From positions 174,204-238,203 of the forward strand of contig NZ_JAERVJ010000007.1 in assembly GCF_016745395.1 (NCBI RefSeq): a stretch of DNA of 64,000 nucleotides. Reading direction: 5' to 3'. Positions 44,813-54,112 of this stretch are shown here, piece after piece (the first letter of the stretch is position 1; every line of letters begins with the position of its first letter). The DNA is from Methylocystis sp. Sn-Cys. GTDB lineage: Bacteria > Pseudomonadota > Alphaproteobacteria > Rhizobiales > Beijerinckiaceae. The notes under the pieces are model-generated. The model saw only the letters and a list, made by a program, of their open reading frames with translations. It was not told where the DNA came from and searched no databases. The translations under genes were made by a program, and so were the position numbers.

Positions 44813-44938
44813 CCTCCCCTTTACGGGGAGGTCGGCGGCCAAAGGCCGCCGGGTGGGGTTCGCGCAGCAACGGCAGCCGGTGGGGCTTACCCCACCCGAC
44901 CCCGCTTCGCGGGGCCACCCTCCCCGTAAAGGGGAGGG
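44813..44938. repeat. Family E long palindrome
   Basis: CCTCCCCTTTACGGGGAGG at the left and CCTCCCCGTAAAGGGGAGGG at the right enclose a nested GGCGGCCAAAGGCCGCC hairpin and its partner CCCCGCTTCGCGGGG. A short relative (CCTCCCCATTAAGGGGAGG) lies at 54067-54085. The remaining gene-free 378 bp between 44740 and 45117 shows nothing else. Confidence 0.8.
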
Positions 44939-45117
44939 ATTGGCTCACGCCCAGCTTTCACCCGATTGCCCTAAGGCGAATGGCGGGGCGGAGCTTGCAC
45001 GGTGGGCCCTACCGGGTAAAGCCTGCGACGATTTCCCCGCATTCCAAGGGGCGTGAGCTGGGTAAATCGAGCGCGCGACAATAGCCGCCGCTTTCGAATG
45101 CGTGCTAGAGAGGCGCC

Positions 45118-45651
45118 ATGCGACGACTGCTTCTTCTGCGCCACGGCAAAGCCGACCGACACTCAGCGGGTGGAGACCGCGAGCGCCCGCTCACGCGGCG
45201 CGGCGAGGACGACTCCCGCCGCATGGGGGCCTTTCTGCGCGAGGCTGGCATGACGCCCGATCTTGCCGTCGCCTCGAACGCGCGGCGCGCCAAGCAGACG
45301 ATGGAGCTGGCGCTGCAAGCCTTTCCCGGCCATGTCACGCATGTCGTCGAAAACACGATCTATCTCGCCGAGGCCGACCATCTCCTCGATGTGCTGCGGC
45401 AGACGCCCGACAAGGCGCAAACCCTGCTGGCGGTGGGCCATAATCCAGGCTTCGCCGAGCTCGCCGTCTGGCTCGCGGGCAGCGGCGACGAGAAAGAACT
45501 CGGCCATATGCGCTCGAGCTTTCCGACGGCCGCGCTTGCCATTCTGGACTTCAATACGGAACATTGGGCCGAGGTCCGCAGAGGCGCTGCGCGGCTGCAT
45601 CGCTTCGTCACGCCCTCGGCGCTCGGCGGCGACGCCGACGATCCGGACTGA
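45118..45651 (+). CDS. SixA-type histidine phosphatase
   Basis: A 177-residue histidine phosphatase: the catalytic RHG motif is in LLLLRHGKADRHS (His9), SNARRAKQTMELAL follows, and the second histidine lies in LLAVGHNPGFAELAVWLAG. Length and sequence match SixA-like proteins, which dephosphorylate phosphohistidine in phosphorelay or PTS proteins. Possible targets are the HPt or Npr systems; none is encoded nearby. Confidence 0.9.
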   Translation: MRRLLLLRHGKADRHSAGGDRERPLTRRGEDDSRRMGAFLREAGMTPDLAVASNARRAKQTMELALQAFPGHVTHVVENTIYLAEADHLLDVLRQTPDKAQTLLAVGHNPGFAELAVWLAGSGDEKELGHMRSSFPTAALAILDFNTEHWAEVRRGAARLHRFVTPSALGGDADDPD

Positions 45652-45681
45652 GTTTTACCCAAAGGCGCGGGGGCGTGGCGC

Positions 45682-46758
45682 ATGCTGATCGAAACGCTCG
45701 TGACGCTGATCGCCGCCGCCGCGCCCGCCAAGCCGCCGCCGCTCGTCATCGCGCCCGCCGCGCTCTTTTGGCGCACGCCGACGCCCGCCTATGCGCCCGA
45801 GAAACGCGCCGTCGATAATTGGCGCGTTGAAAGCGCCCTCTGGCTCGACATGAGCCCGCTCGCCGCGGCGAAACGCGCCCTCGACGCCGACGACAACGAA
45901 CCGGCACGCTGCGTGAAGCTCAATAATTACTGGTGTGTGAAAAGCGCCGGCTGGAACGGCGAGATCGCCGCCGACGCCGACGGACACGTCGCCTTCGCCT
46001 CGGCCGAGGAAGGCGCCGCCGTCGCGGCTTTGCTGCTGCGGCGCTATTACGTCGACTACAAGCGCCACAGCGCCCGCGCCATTATCGAGCGCTGGGCGCC
46101 GGCGCAATGCGCGACTGTGGCGGCGCGCGCGACGCCTCCCGCGACAGCCCGGCCGGCTCCGAGCCCGGCGGCGAACGCCGCGCCGGCCTCGCGCGCCGGC
46201 ATGATGCGCATGCTGCCGCAGCGCATCGTGCCGATGGGGATCGCGCCGCGCGGCTTGCAGAATACGCTGCGGGCCCGCTGGCTCGCCGCACATGGCCGCG
46301 GCGATGTCGGCTGGGGAAGGCGACGCGCCGCCCCCGCCGCGCCGGACCTCATCCCTGCGCCGTCGATCATGGCCGGCGTTTCCGAGGCGCGGGCCCAACG
46401 CGCCAAAGCGCTGCCGGCCCCGTCGCCCGCCCCCCGCCTCGAGGCGACGGCGTCGCTCGCCGCTTTGCCTGCGGCGCTCCCGCCCCTGCCCACCATCGAC
46501 TGCTCCGGCGAGCTCGCGCGCATCGGCAATTACGCCGCGCATGTCTCGGAAGGCATCGCCGCGACGCCGAACGACGACCTCGCGCTGTTCGACGCAATGG
46601 GGCGCCCCACCGACAATCTCGCCCGGGCGCTTGCCAATATGGCGGCGGTCGAGATCGGCCCGGCCCGGCCGCGCGCGGGGCTGGTGAATGCGGCCGTCGC
46701 GCAGCTACGCCGGCTTTTGGAGAACCCGGCGGCGCCCGAAGCCACCTCGCAGCGCTGA
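45682..46758 (+). CDS. Hypothetical Pro/Ala-rich protein with two conserved-looking segments (358 aa)
   Basis: A hydrophobic N-terminus (LIETLVTLIAAAAPAKPP) could be a signal or anchor. Residues 75-150 (RCVKLNNYWCVKSAGWNGEI, RYYVDYKRHSARAIIERWAP) and the C-terminal 60 residues look structured; the middle is low-complexity Pro/Ala/Arg. The first segment resembles domains of phage-related structural or muramidase-like proteins, but the match is not firm. It starts 30 bp after the SixA stop and ends 57 bp before aroC. The weak ribosome-binding site makes the exact start uncertain. Confidence 0.6.
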   Translation: MLIETLVTLIAAAAPAKPPPLVIAPAALFWRTPTPAYAPEKRAVDNWRVESALWLDMSPLAAAKRALDADDNEPARCVKLNNYWCVKSAGWNGEIAADADGHVAFASAEEGAAVAALLLRRYYVDYKRHSARAIIERWAPAQCATVAARATPPATARPAPSPAANAAPASRAGMMRMLPQRIVPMGIAPRGLQNTLRARWLAAHGRGDVGWGRRRAAPAAPDLIPAPSIMAGVSEARAQRAKALPAPSPAPRLEATASLAALPAALPPLPTIDCSGELARIGNYAAHVSEGIAATPNDDLALFDAMGRPTDNLARALANMAAVEIGPARPRAGLVNAAVAQLRRLLENPAAPEATSQR

Positions 46759-46815
46759 ACCGGCTGTTGAACCACTGGGTTTGACCCGCCTGCCCGCGCG
46801 ACTTAGAACGCGCCA

Positions 46816-47889
46816 ATGTCCCACAACAGCTTCGGCCACCTCTTCCGCGTCACCACTTTCGGCGAAAGCCATGGAATCGCCATCGGCGCGATCGTCGACG
46901 GCTGCCCGCCCGGTATCGCGCTGACCGAGGCCGACATCCAGGGCTTCCTCGACAAGCGCAAGCCCGGCCAATCGCGCTTCACCACGCAACGGCGCGAGGC
47001 GGACGACGTCAAAATCCTGTCCGGCGTCTTCACCGACGCCGAGGGTCGACAGGTGACGACCGGCACGCCCATCGCGCTCATGATCAAGAACACCGACCAG
47101 CGCTCGAAGGACTATGGCGAGATCGCCAATAAATACCGCCCCGGCCACGCCGATTACGTCTATGAGGCGAAATATGGCGTCCGCGACTATCGCGGCGGCG
47201 GGCGCTCCTCCGCGCGCGAGACGGCGGCGCGCGTCGCCGCCGGCGCGGTGGCGCGCAAGGTGCTCCCCGGCGTCACGATCCGCGGCGCGCTGGTGCAGAT
47301 TGGGCCGCATAAGATCGACCGCGGCCGCTTCGACTGGGCGGAAGTCGAGCGCAATCCGCTCTTCTGCCCCGACGCCGTCATGGCCGCGCAATGGGCCGAC
47401 TATCTCGACGGCGTGCGCAAGGCCGGCTCCTCCATCGGCGCTGTTGTGGAGGTCGTGGCCGAAGGCGCGCCGGCCGGCTGGGGCGCGCCGCTCTATGGCA
47501 AGCTCGACGCCGATCTCGCCGCGGCCATGATGTCGATCAACGCCGTGAAGGGCGTCGAGATCGGCGACGGCTTCGCGTCCGCGGAGCTGACGGGCGAGGA
47601 AAACGCCGACGAGATGCGCGCCGGGCCCACCTTCTTGTCGAACCACGCCGGTGGCGTGCTCGGCGGGATCTCGACGGGACAGCCGATTGTGGCGCGCTTC
47701 GCCGTGAAGCCCACCTCGTCGATCTTGACGCCCCGCCGCACGATCAACCGCGCGGGCAATGAGACCGAGATCGTCACCAAGGGCCGTCACGACCCCTGCG
47801 TCGGCATCCGCGCCGTTCCGGTGGGAGAGGCGATGATGGCCTGCGTGCTGGCGGACCACTTTTTGCGGCACAGGGGGCAGTGCGGGTGA
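46816..47889 (+). CDS. aroC: Chorismate synthase
   Basis: A 357-residue enzyme with the chorismate synthase signatures: [15 protein letters not shown] at the N-terminus, [37 protein letters not shown] in the middle and [18 protein letters not shown] near the end. It converts EPSP to chorismate using reduced FMN, the last common step to aromatic amino acids. Cytoplasmic. Confidence 0.98.
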   Translation: MSHNSFGHLFRVTTFGESHGIAIGAIVDGCPPGIALTEADIQGFLDKRKPGQSRFTTQRREADDVKILSGVFTDAEGRQVTTGTPIALMIKNTDQRSKDYGEIANKYRPGHADYVYEAKYGVRDYRGGGRSSARETAARVAAGAVARKVLPGVTIRGALVQIGPHKIDRGRFDWAEVERNPLFCPDAVMAAQWADYLDGVRKAGSSIGAVVEVVAEGAPAGWGAPLYGKLDADLAAAMMSINAVKGVEIGDGFASAELTGEENADEMRAGPTFLSNHAGGVLGGISTGQPIVARFAVKPTSSILTPRRTINRAGNETEIVTKGRHDPCVGIRAVPVGEAMMACVLADHFLRHRGQCG

Positions 47890-47937
47890 GCGAAGCCCTC
47901 CCTTTAACGGGCAAAGGCGTCATTACACCTCGGGGAC

Positions 47938-48125
47938 GTCATGGCCGGGCTTGTCCCGGCCACCCACGCCGAGGGGCACGGCCCAGCCACGGACAGGACC
48001 GGCTCTACGCCAAAGACCGATCCGGGCGACATGCGAGTGGATAATTTTTCGAGGGGGGCCTCCCGCCCCAACACGAGCCGTCACTGCGCGGCGTGGATGG
48101 CCGGGACGAGCCCGGCCATGACGGG
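47938..48125. repeat. Family C inverted repeat pair
   Basis: CGTCATGGCCGGGCTTGTCCC at the left and GGACGAGCCCGGCCATGACG at the right, in the 327 bp between aroC and the deacetylase-fold gene. Nothing else is apparent in this gap. Confidence 0.8.
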
Positions 48126-48216
48126 GTAGTGCAACGGGGAGGTATGTGGCCATCGCCGTGATCTGTGACGAATAAGGCCGACGAGACATACGGAAAATTC
48201 GGAGGGAGCCCCAATC

Positions 48217-49221
48217 ATGGCCTCGATCACCCGCCGCGCCGCCCTCGCCGGCGCCGCAAGCCTCGCCGCCGTCGGCGCGCAGGCGGGGGCCTCGTCTACG
48301 CTCTTCGTCTCCAACCCGGCCGAACTCGAACACGATCCCGGCCCCGGCTTCCCCGACAGTCCCGCGCGGCTGACAGCAATCTTCTCCCAACTCGGCGAAC
48401 CCCGCTTCGCCGCGCTCTCGCGTCTCAAGGCGAGCGAAGCGTCGCGCGAGGCGCTGCTGCGCGTTCATTCGGCCGCGCATCTTGCGCATCTGGAACAAGC
48501 CGCGCCGAAGGAGGGCCAGGCGCGCCTCGGCAATGACGTCGTCATGAGCGCGGGCACGCTGCGCGCCGCCTATCTTGCGGCCGGCGGCGCCGTCGCAGCG
48601 GTCGACGCCGTCATGAAAAAGCAGGCGCGCAACGCTTTCGTCGCCGCGCGCCCGCCCGGCCATCATGCGCGCGCCGAAGCGCCGATGGGCTTCTGCTTCT
48701 TCAACAACGCCGCCATTGCCACGCGCCACGCGTTAGCGGCGCATGGCGCCGAGCGCGTCGGGATCGTCGATTTCGATTTGCACCACGGCAATGGCGTGCA
48801 GGAAATTTTCTGGGGTGAGAAGAACGTCCTTTATTGCTCGACGCATCAGATGCCGCTTTATCCCGGCACCGGCGCCGTTACGGAGACCGGCGCTTACGAC
48901 AACATCGTCAATGCGCCGCTGCGCAAAGGCGATGGCGGCGAAGCCTTTCGCGCGGCGCTCGAGGCGCGCATCCTTCCGCGCCTCGACGCCTTCCGGCCGG
49001 ATATTGTCATCATATGCGCCGGCTTCGACGCGCATCTTCACGATCCGCTCGGCGGGCTGCGTCTCGTGGAAGCGGATTTTCGCGAGGCGACGCTGCGCAT
49101 CATGGAAATCGCGGCGCGACGCTGTGAGGGCCGCATCGTATCGCTGCTCGAAGGCGGCTATCGCCCGCCCGATTTGGCGGCGTCCGTCGCGGCGCATGTC
49201 GGCGCGCTCATGAGCGCTTAG
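48217..49221 (+). CDS. Histone-deacetylase-fold amidohydrolase with apparent Tat-type signal peptide
   Basis: A 334-residue class II-like HDAC/AcuC/APAH family enzyme: ARPPGHHARAE (catalytic His pair), FCFFNNAAIAT, DFDLHHGNGVQE (zinc ligands Asp and His), PLYPGTGAV, CAGFDAHLHDPLGG (third ligand) and LEGGYRP. Unusually for this family, it begins SITRRAALAGAASLAAVGAQA, a twin-arginine-like n-region, hydrophobic stretch and AxA cleavage site, before the family's normal start (SSTLFVSNPAELEHDPGPG). It may act on acetylated polyamines or other amides in the periplasm. An internal start would remove this segment, but no strong site is visible. Confidence 0.9.
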   Translation: MASITRRAALAGAASLAAVGAQAGASSTLFVSNPAELEHDPGPGFPDSPARLTAIFSQLGEPRFAALSRLKASEASREALLRVHSAAHLAHLEQAAPKEGQARLGNDVVMSAGTLRAAYLAAGGAVAAVDAVMKKQARNAFVAARPPGHHARAEAPMGFCFFNNAAIATRHALAAHGAERVGIVDFDLHHGNGVQEIFWGEKNVLYCSTHQMPLYPGTGAVTETGAYDNIVNAPLRKGDGGEAFRAALEARILPRLDAFRPDIVIICAGFDAHLHDPLGGLRLVEADFREATLRIMEIAARRCEGRIVSLLEGGYRPPDLAASVAAHVGALMSA

Positions 49222-49228
49222 ATAAACC

Positions 49229-49987
49229 TCAACGCGCCGCCTTCTCCACAACGCCAATCAGCGGCCCCATCGGATGAAAGCGGTCATGGCGCGAGATCGA
49301 GGGCGCGTAGAGCGCCGAAGCAGAGCCGCCGTCGAGAAAAAGCGCGTCCGGGCACTTCAGCCGCTCGCGAAAGAGCGACGCGAATTGGTGGAAGGTGACC
49401 GGCTGGTTCGAGATGGCGAAGCGCACGACATGCCCGTCGAAGACCCCGACGCCGTTGCGGAACTTTTCCGACGTCCCACTCTCGTGAATATGCGGATTGA
49501 TCCGCCCGCCGACCAGCAGCATCGGCCCGGATTGCGTGGCGTAGGCCGGGCGCACGCCCGATCTTAAGAACCGCCCTGTCTCCGTGACGCCGGCCCTTGC
49601 GCCATCGATCCAGAAGACCCCGTTCGGCTTCAGGTGAAAGTTGCCGTCGCCATTCGCCGTATTGGCGGCGTGCGACATTTTGCCCGCCTCGACATAGAGA
49701 CCCACCGGAGAAAAATCCTCGCCATACATGCCCGCGTTCATCGCGAAGATGAGGCTTTGCCCTTTCGAGGAAAGATCATCGGCGAGACGTGAAAAAGCGC
49801 CATAGGTTTCCCCCCGCGCGTCACGCAGAAACAGCCTGATCGACGTTTTCCGCGCGTCATAGTCGCAGACCGTATAGGAGGCGCCCGCTTGCGACATCTC
49901 CGCACAGGCGGCGTTGGCGGCGCGCGGCGCGGCGCAGATCAGGCTCAGCGCAAGCGCTGTGGTTAACCGTCGGTGAGCGATGCGCAT
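49229..49987 (-). CDS. Exported phosphodiester glycosidase-like (NAGPA/DUF2233) protein
   Basis: 252 residues from ATG 49987. A signal peptide (RRLTTALALSLICAAPRAANA) precedes the DUF2233 domain: FAMNAGMYGEDFSPVGLYVE, HLKPNGVFWIDG, ATQSGPMLLVGGRINP and ALFLDGGSASALYAP. The fold is shared with the uncovering enzyme NAGPA and bacterial spore or wall proteins, suggesting cleavage of phosphodiester-linked sugars in the envelope. It converges with the deacetylase-fold gene with 7 bp between stops. Confidence 0.9.
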   Translation of the reverse strand: MRIAHRRLTTALALSLICAAPRAANAACAEMSQAGASYTVCDYDARKTSIRLFLRDARGETYGAFSRLADDLSSKGQSLIFAMNAGMYGEDFSPVGLYVEAGKMSHAANTANGDGNFHLKPNGVFWIDGARAGVTETGRFLRSGVRPAYATQSGPMLLVGGRINPHIHESGTSEKFRNGVGVFDGHVVRFAISNQPVTFHQFASLFRERLKCPDALFLDGGSASALYAPSISRHDRFHPMGPLIGVVEKAAR

Positions 49988-50114
49988 GAAGCCCTTTCGG
50001 AGCTCGAGGAAACGGGCAAGGCCCGCATTTCGATAAAATTGTTGCGAAAAACCGTTTCTAATTGTCAAGATATTGCGCGCATTCATTGCGGAGCGACAAG
50101 GGCAGGAGGCTAGA

Positions 50115-50504
50115 TTGCTCGGCTTCGAAATCTGGAAGAACGGCGAGAAGCTCGCAACGGCTGGCGTCAACGAGAACGGCGTCATTTCCTTCATGCTCAC
50201 CTGGGTCGGCAAGGGAGCCGGAACTCCCTCCCTCCTGGCCGGCGGCCCTGCCATCGAGGGCCTCGATCTGCGCGTGGGCGGCATCGACTCCTCCGATCCC
50301 TCCGGGGAGCAGAGCGTCGAATGGATCGAGGATACGGGCCTGCATATCGGCGACAATATCCAAATCAAGCTCGTCTCCACGGACGCCGTCGACGCCCCTG
50401 CCCGCCGCGAGCCGACGAACGGCCTTCCGGCGGGGCAGCTCCACTTCCTCCCCTGCGCAAACTGCGGCGCGCCGCGCATCGCAAGCGCCCAGCCGAGCGA
50501 ATGA
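50115..50504 (+). CDS. Hypothetical soluble protein (129 aa)
   Basis: TTG 50115 is chosen because GGAGG lies at 50105-50109; the frame remains open upstream to 50073. The product opens LLGFEIWKNGEKLATAGVNE and contains GLHIGDNIQIKLVSTD and a C-terminal LHFLPCANCGAPR with a CxxC pair. No family recognised. A small hairpin (GGCGCC/GGCGCC then TTTT, 50550-50569) may terminate it before ribB. Confidence 0.55.
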   Translation: MLGFEIWKNGEKLATAGVNENGVISFMLTWVGKGAGTPSLLAGGPAIEGLDLRVGGIDSSDPSGEQSVEWIEDTGLHIGDNIQIKLVSTDAVDAPARREPTNGLPAGQLHFLPCANCGAPRIASAQPSE

Positions 50505-50579
50505 GCGCGATTTGAATCGGCGCGCCTGCGCCGCTACATATGCGGGAGCGGCGCCGTCCGGCGCCTTTTGGAGACCCGC

Positions 50580-51662
50580 TTGTCCCACTCCATCACTGAG
50601 GCCATCGAGGCCATTGCGCGCGGCGAGATTGTCGTCGTCACCGACGACGACGACCGCGAGAATGAGGGCGATCTCGTCATCGCGGCGTCGCTATGCACGC
50701 CTGAAAAAATGGCCTTCATCATCCGCAATTGCTGCGGCATCGTCTGCGCGCCCTTAACGCTCGAAGAGGCGCGGCGGCTCCATCTTGCGCCCATGGTGGC
50801 GCAGAATGACGCGCCGCTCGGCACGGCCTTCACCGTCTCGGTCGACGTGCGCCATGGGCTCACCACCGGCATCTCCGCCGAGCAGCGCTGCAATACGGTG
50901 CGGGCGCTGGCCAACGGCAATATGGGCGCGGGCGATTTCGTGCGGCCGGGCCATGTCTTCCCGCTCATCGCCAAGGACGGCGGCGTGCTGATGCGCTCCG
51001 GCCATACGGAAGCCGCCGTGGATCTGTGCCGGCTCGCGGGCCTGCCGCCGGTCGGCGTCATCTGCGAATTGGCCAATGACGACGGCACGGTGATGACCGG
51101 GTCGCAGATCGTCGAATTCGCGCAAAAGCACGGACTCAAGCTGGTCTCGGTGGCCGATCTCATCGCCTATCGCCAAGCGCGCGAGAAGCTCGTCGAGCGC
51201 GTCGCCACCTTCCCGGTGCATACGGAATATGGCGATCTCACCGGCCACGCCTATGTCACGCCCTTCGACAGCGTGCAGCATTTCGCCTTTGTGATGGGCG
51301 CGATCGGCGACGGCCGCGACGTGCCGGCGCGGCTGCATCGCGCCGATATTCTCGCCGACGTGATGGGCGGCGCGCCGACCATCAAGAAGACCCTCGCGCG
51401 CTTCGCCCGCGAGGGGCATGGCGTGCTCGTCTATTTGCGCGACGGCGCGGCCGGCGTGCCGACCAATGTGGTCGGCCTCCCGGACGAGAACGCCGAAGAG
51501 ACGCGCAAGCGGCAATGGCTCGACGTCGGCCTCGGCGCGCAGATTTTGAAGGACATCGGCGTGTCGTCGATCCGCCTGCGGTCTTCATCCGCAAAGCCGC
51601 GGGCGTTTGTGGGACTGTCGGGATTCGGGATCGAGATTACGGCGGTGGAGCCGGTGGAGTAG
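50580..51662 (+). CDS. ribB: 3,4-dihydroxy-2-butanone-4-phosphate synthase with degenerate GTP cyclohydrolase II domain (RibBX-like)
   Basis: 360 residues from TTG 50580, with GGAG 6 nt upstream. The N-terminal about 205 residues are RibB: VVTDDDDRENEGDLVIAA, NCCGIVCAPL, GTAFTVSVD and DFVRPGHVFPLIAKDGGVL with RSGHTEAAVDLCRLAGL. The C-terminal part follows the GCHII layout (GDLTGHAYVTPFD...ARLHRADILADVMGG) but contains no cysteines to bind zinc and lacks the catalytic core, so it should not open GTP. Bifunctional-looking RibBA/RibBX proteins of this kind occur in Hyphomicrobiales. It supplies the four-carbon unit of riboflavin. No FMN riboswitch fits in the 75 bp upstream. Confidence 0.92.
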   Translation: MSHSITEAIEAIARGEIVVVTDDDDRENEGDLVIAASLCTPEKMAFIIRNCCGIVCAPLTLEEARRLHLAPMVAQNDAPLGTAFTVSVDVRHGLTTGISAEQRCNTVRALANGNMGAGDFVRPGHVFPLIAKDGGVLMRSGHTEAAVDLCRLAGLPPVGVICELANDDGTVMTGSQIVEFAQKHGLKLVSVADLIAYRQAREKLVERVATFPVHTEYGDLTGHAYVTPFDSVQHFAFVMGAIGDGRDVPARLHRADILADVMGGAPTIKKTLARFAREGHGVLVYLRDGAAGVPTNVVGLPDENAEETRKRQWLDVGLGAQILKDIGVSSIRLRSSSAKPRAFVGLSGFGIEITAVEPVE

Positions 51663-51705
51663 CGCTCACCCACCGGCAAGGCATTCAATGCTTGCATAAC
51701 ATGCT

Positions 51706-51727
51706 CGGGCAGACTTCGGCCTGCCCG
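51706..51727 (+). terminator. Hairpin after ribB
   Basis: CGGGCAG/CTGCCCG stem with an 8 nt loop, 43 bp after the ribB stop. There is no long T-run, so termination is only likely. Confidence 0.4.
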
Positions 51728-51787
51728 GCCAGGCTATAGATTTTATGACACTGCCGGATTTCGAGGGCCAAATATTGGGAGAATATT

Positions 51788-52882
51788 ATGAAACGCTTTC
51801 TGATCGCGCTTGCCTTGTCGCTCCTTGCTTTCTCGTCGCCGACGCAGGCCGTCGTCATCGCATCGGTTTCGGATTATGGCGCGAATGGCGCTGACGCGAA
51901 CGACGACACCGCCGCCTTCAATAACTGCCTCGCCGCCAATAAGACCTGCTGGGTCGACGCGGGCAGTTACATTGTCGGCAATGTGCATATGAACTCGGGA
52001 AACCGACTGCAAGGCTTGGCCGTCCAGCAATATGGCATGGACAACGCCACGAACACGGCGACCCGGCCGATCCTCAAAGGCAAGGCGGGCTCGGCCTATC
52101 TTCTCGACGTCACATCGGTCACCGACGGCGGCGCGATTGTCGGCCTCTTCCTCGACTGCGCGTCGTCCAACATGACCGGCATTTCACACGGCAGCTTTTC
52201 GCTCAGCATCGACAATCTGACTGTCGTTAATTGCGGCGTGGGTCTCGGCGGCGTCAATGCGCCCTATACGAGCTTCATGCGCATCACCAACAGCACCTTC
52301 GGCGCTAACAACACCGGAATTTTGAATATCGTCGACTCCTACCTCTCGAACGTCGACTTCGCCAATAATTGGGGGCCCGGACTCGACCTGCGCTCGGGGA
52401 GCAACGCCAACACCATCACGAACACACGCTTCGAATGGAACAATGGGCCGGGGATTTCCACCTGGGCCAGCGGCGCCGACGCGGCGTTTGGCAATAATGT
52501 TTCGAACTGCTTCTTCGATCGCAACGGCAAGGCCGCCATCGTGCTCGAACATGCGATCAATTGGAACATCTCGAACAATTTCTTCTATCGGAACGGACGC
52601 CTCGCAACAGTCGCCTCGGAAAACGCGCAGATCACCATGGCCAATTCGAGCAAGATCACCATCACAGGCGGATCGAGCGAGACGGGCAAGGACAACGATG
52701 GGGCTGGCGCGCGCACCCCGAGCTATGTCATCTCCTACGGCTCCGGGAACAGTTACTTCGCGCTGCGCGGATTGATCGCCGGCGGCAAATATTCGGCGAC
52801 GAATATTCACGGCGGCTACACCGTCGCGCCCACTCTCGGCGCCGCGCCCACGACCGGCAGCCTGATCGACCCGATCTACTGA
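51788..52882 (+). CDS. Secreted right-handed beta-helix protein (pectate-lyase-3-like)
   Basis: 364 residues with a clear Sec signal peptide (KRFLIALALSLLAFSSPTQA) and GGGAGA 6 nt before ATG 51788. The mature protein opens SDYGANGADANDDTAAFNNCL, the pectate_lyase_3 / GH-associated motif, followed by repeated N-rich turns (NTITNTRFEWNNGPGIS, NNVSNCFFDRNGKAAIV, NWNISNNFFYRNGR) typical of parallel beta-helix coils. Likely binds or cleaves a polysaccharide outside the cell; a depolymerase role is inferred. No adjacent polysaccharide genes. Confidence 0.85.
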   Translation: MKRFLIALALSLLAFSSPTQAVVIASVSDYGANGADANDDTAAFNNCLAANKTCWVDAGSYIVGNVHMNSGNRLQGLAVQQYGMDNATNTATRPILKGKAGSAYLLDVTSVTDGGAIVGLFLDCASSNMTGISHGSFSLSIDNLTVVNCGVGLGGVNAPYTSFMRITNSTFGANNTGILNIVDSYLSNVDFANNWGPGLDLRSGSNANTITNTRFEWNNGPGISTWASGADAAFGNNVSNCFFDRNGKAAIVLEHAINWNISNNFFYRNGRLATVASENAQITMANSSKITITGGSSETGKDNDGAGARTPSYVISYGSGNSYFALRGLIAGGKYSATNIHGGYTVAPTLGAAPTTGSLIDPIY

Positions 52883-52904
52883 AATATTCTTGGGCGCGCC
52901 GATG

Positions 52905-53891
52905 CTAATCCGCCCGCGGATGCGCCGATTTATAAGCGTCGAGCAGGCGCTTCTTGTCGACGGCCGTATAAATCTGCGTCGTCGACAACGAGGCATGACC
53001 CAGCAGCTCCTGGATCGTGCGCAGGTCGCCGCCCCGACCCAGAAGATGCGTCGCGAAAGAATGGCGCAGCGCATGGGGCGTCGCGCTGTCGGGCAGGCCC
53101 AGCGCGCCGCGCAGGCGCTGCACGGCGAGCTGCACGATTCGCGGCGACAGCGGACCGCCCTTGGCGCCCACAAAAAGCGGACCGCCGGAGAGTTCATAGG
53201 GGCAGATCGCGAGATAGGATTCGATCGCGCGCCGCACGGGCTCGATCACGGGAAGCGTGCGCGTCTTGCCCCCTTTGCCGGTGATCGTCACCCGGTCGAC
53301 CCCGCCGATCGGCGCATCTTTGTGCGCGATCGACAGCGCCTCGGAGATGCGCAGCCCCGCGCCATAGAGCAAAGCGAGCACGGCCGCGTCCCGCGCCAGC
53401 ACCCAGGGTTCGCGCGCCTCGCCCGCCCGCTGCTCGGGGTCGATGAGATCGCGGGCGTCTTGGACGGCGAGCGCCTTGGGCAGGCTGTGCGGCTTCTTGG
53501 GCGCGCGCACGGCGCCGAAGAGATCGGTTTTGGCGAGCCCCTTCTTTTCTAAAAAGCGCAGGAAGTTGCGAATGGCGGCGAGCGCCCGCAGCAGCGAGCG
53601 GTTCTCGAGCCCCTCATTACGGCGCTTGGCCAGATAGGCGCGCAAATCCGCCGGCTGCAAGGCGAGGAGCGCAGCAGAATCGGGCCGGGCGCCGAGATGT
53701 TCCGTGAGAAAGGCCAGAAAGCCGGCGACGTCGCGCCCATAGCCGTCGATCGTGTGACGCGAGGCGCGTTTCTCGCCCGCGAGCGCCCGCAGCCAAAGGC
53801 CGGCCTCTCGGGCTATTTGCGGCGCGGCGGAAAACCGCGCGGCGTCGGGCAGAGGCTTCGGACGGGCGATTTGAGAAGAGGATTCGCGCAT
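52905..53891 (-). CDS. xerC: Tyrosine recombinase XerC
   Basis: 328 residues from ATG 53891. The N-terminal SAM-like core-binding domain (HTIDGYGRDVAGFLAFLTEHLG) and the catalytic domain with GAGLRISEAL (first Arg), TPHALRHSFATHLL (HxxR), LLGHASLSTTQIYTAVD (His and nucleophile Tyr308) are complete. It resolves chromosome dimers at dif with XerD. The frame stays open to 54059 through a family B repeat, giving the spurious peptide HCERSEAIQ, which should not be annotated. Its C-terminus (YKSAHPRAD) fits XerC better than XerD. Confidence 0.93.
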   Translation of the reverse strand: MRESSSQIARPKPLPDAARFSAAPQIAREAGLWLRALAGEKRASRHTIDGYGRDVAGFLAFLTEHLGARPDSAALLALQPADLRAYLAKRRNEGLENRSLLRALAAIRNFLRFLEKKGLAKTDLFGAVRAPKKPHSLPKALAVQDARDLIDPEQRAGEAREPWVLARDAAVLALLYGAGLRISEALSIAHKDAPIGGVDRVTITGKGGKTRTLPVIEPVRRAIESYLAICPYELSGGPLFVGAKGGPLSPRIVQLAVQRLRGALGLPDSATPHALRHSFATHLLGRGGDLRTIQELLGHASLSTTQIYTAVDKKRLLDAYKSAHPRAD

Positions 53892-53938
53892 GGGCGGAGC
53901 TTCGCGCGCAAAGCTTAAAAGAACGCCTTTGGACCGCT

Positions 53939-54020
53939 CGTCATTGCGAGGAGCGAAGCGACGAAGCAATCCAGAGCAGCCATTGCGGCTCTGGATTGCT
54001 TCGCTCCGCTCGCAATGACG
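53939..54020. repeat. Family B palindromic repeat upstream of xerC
   Basis: CGTCATTGCGAGGAGCG...CGCTCGCAATGACG, directly upstream of the xerC start, followed by a family D half (54024-54043) and a small family E palindrome (54067-54085). Confidence 0.88.
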
Positions 54021-54112
54021 GGGAGCCTGAAGGCTCGCGGTCCAGCGGCACAGCGGCAATGGCCGGCCTCCCCATTAAGGGGAGGCATTGCCATTCGCGG
54101 GCGCCCGCTGCC

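Noticed and set aside
49988..50479. Long upstream extension of the DUF2233 gene
   Set aside because: The frame is open but lacks protein-like composition; the signal peptide begins at ATG 49987.
50505..50579. FMN riboswitch before ribB
   Set aside because: Only 75 bp are available and no RFN-like conserved segments are present, just a short GGCGCC hairpin.
53892..54059. N-terminal extension of XerC
   Set aside because: It translates a family B palindrome (HCERSEAIQ peptide), a common annotation artefact; ATG 53891 fits the family start.
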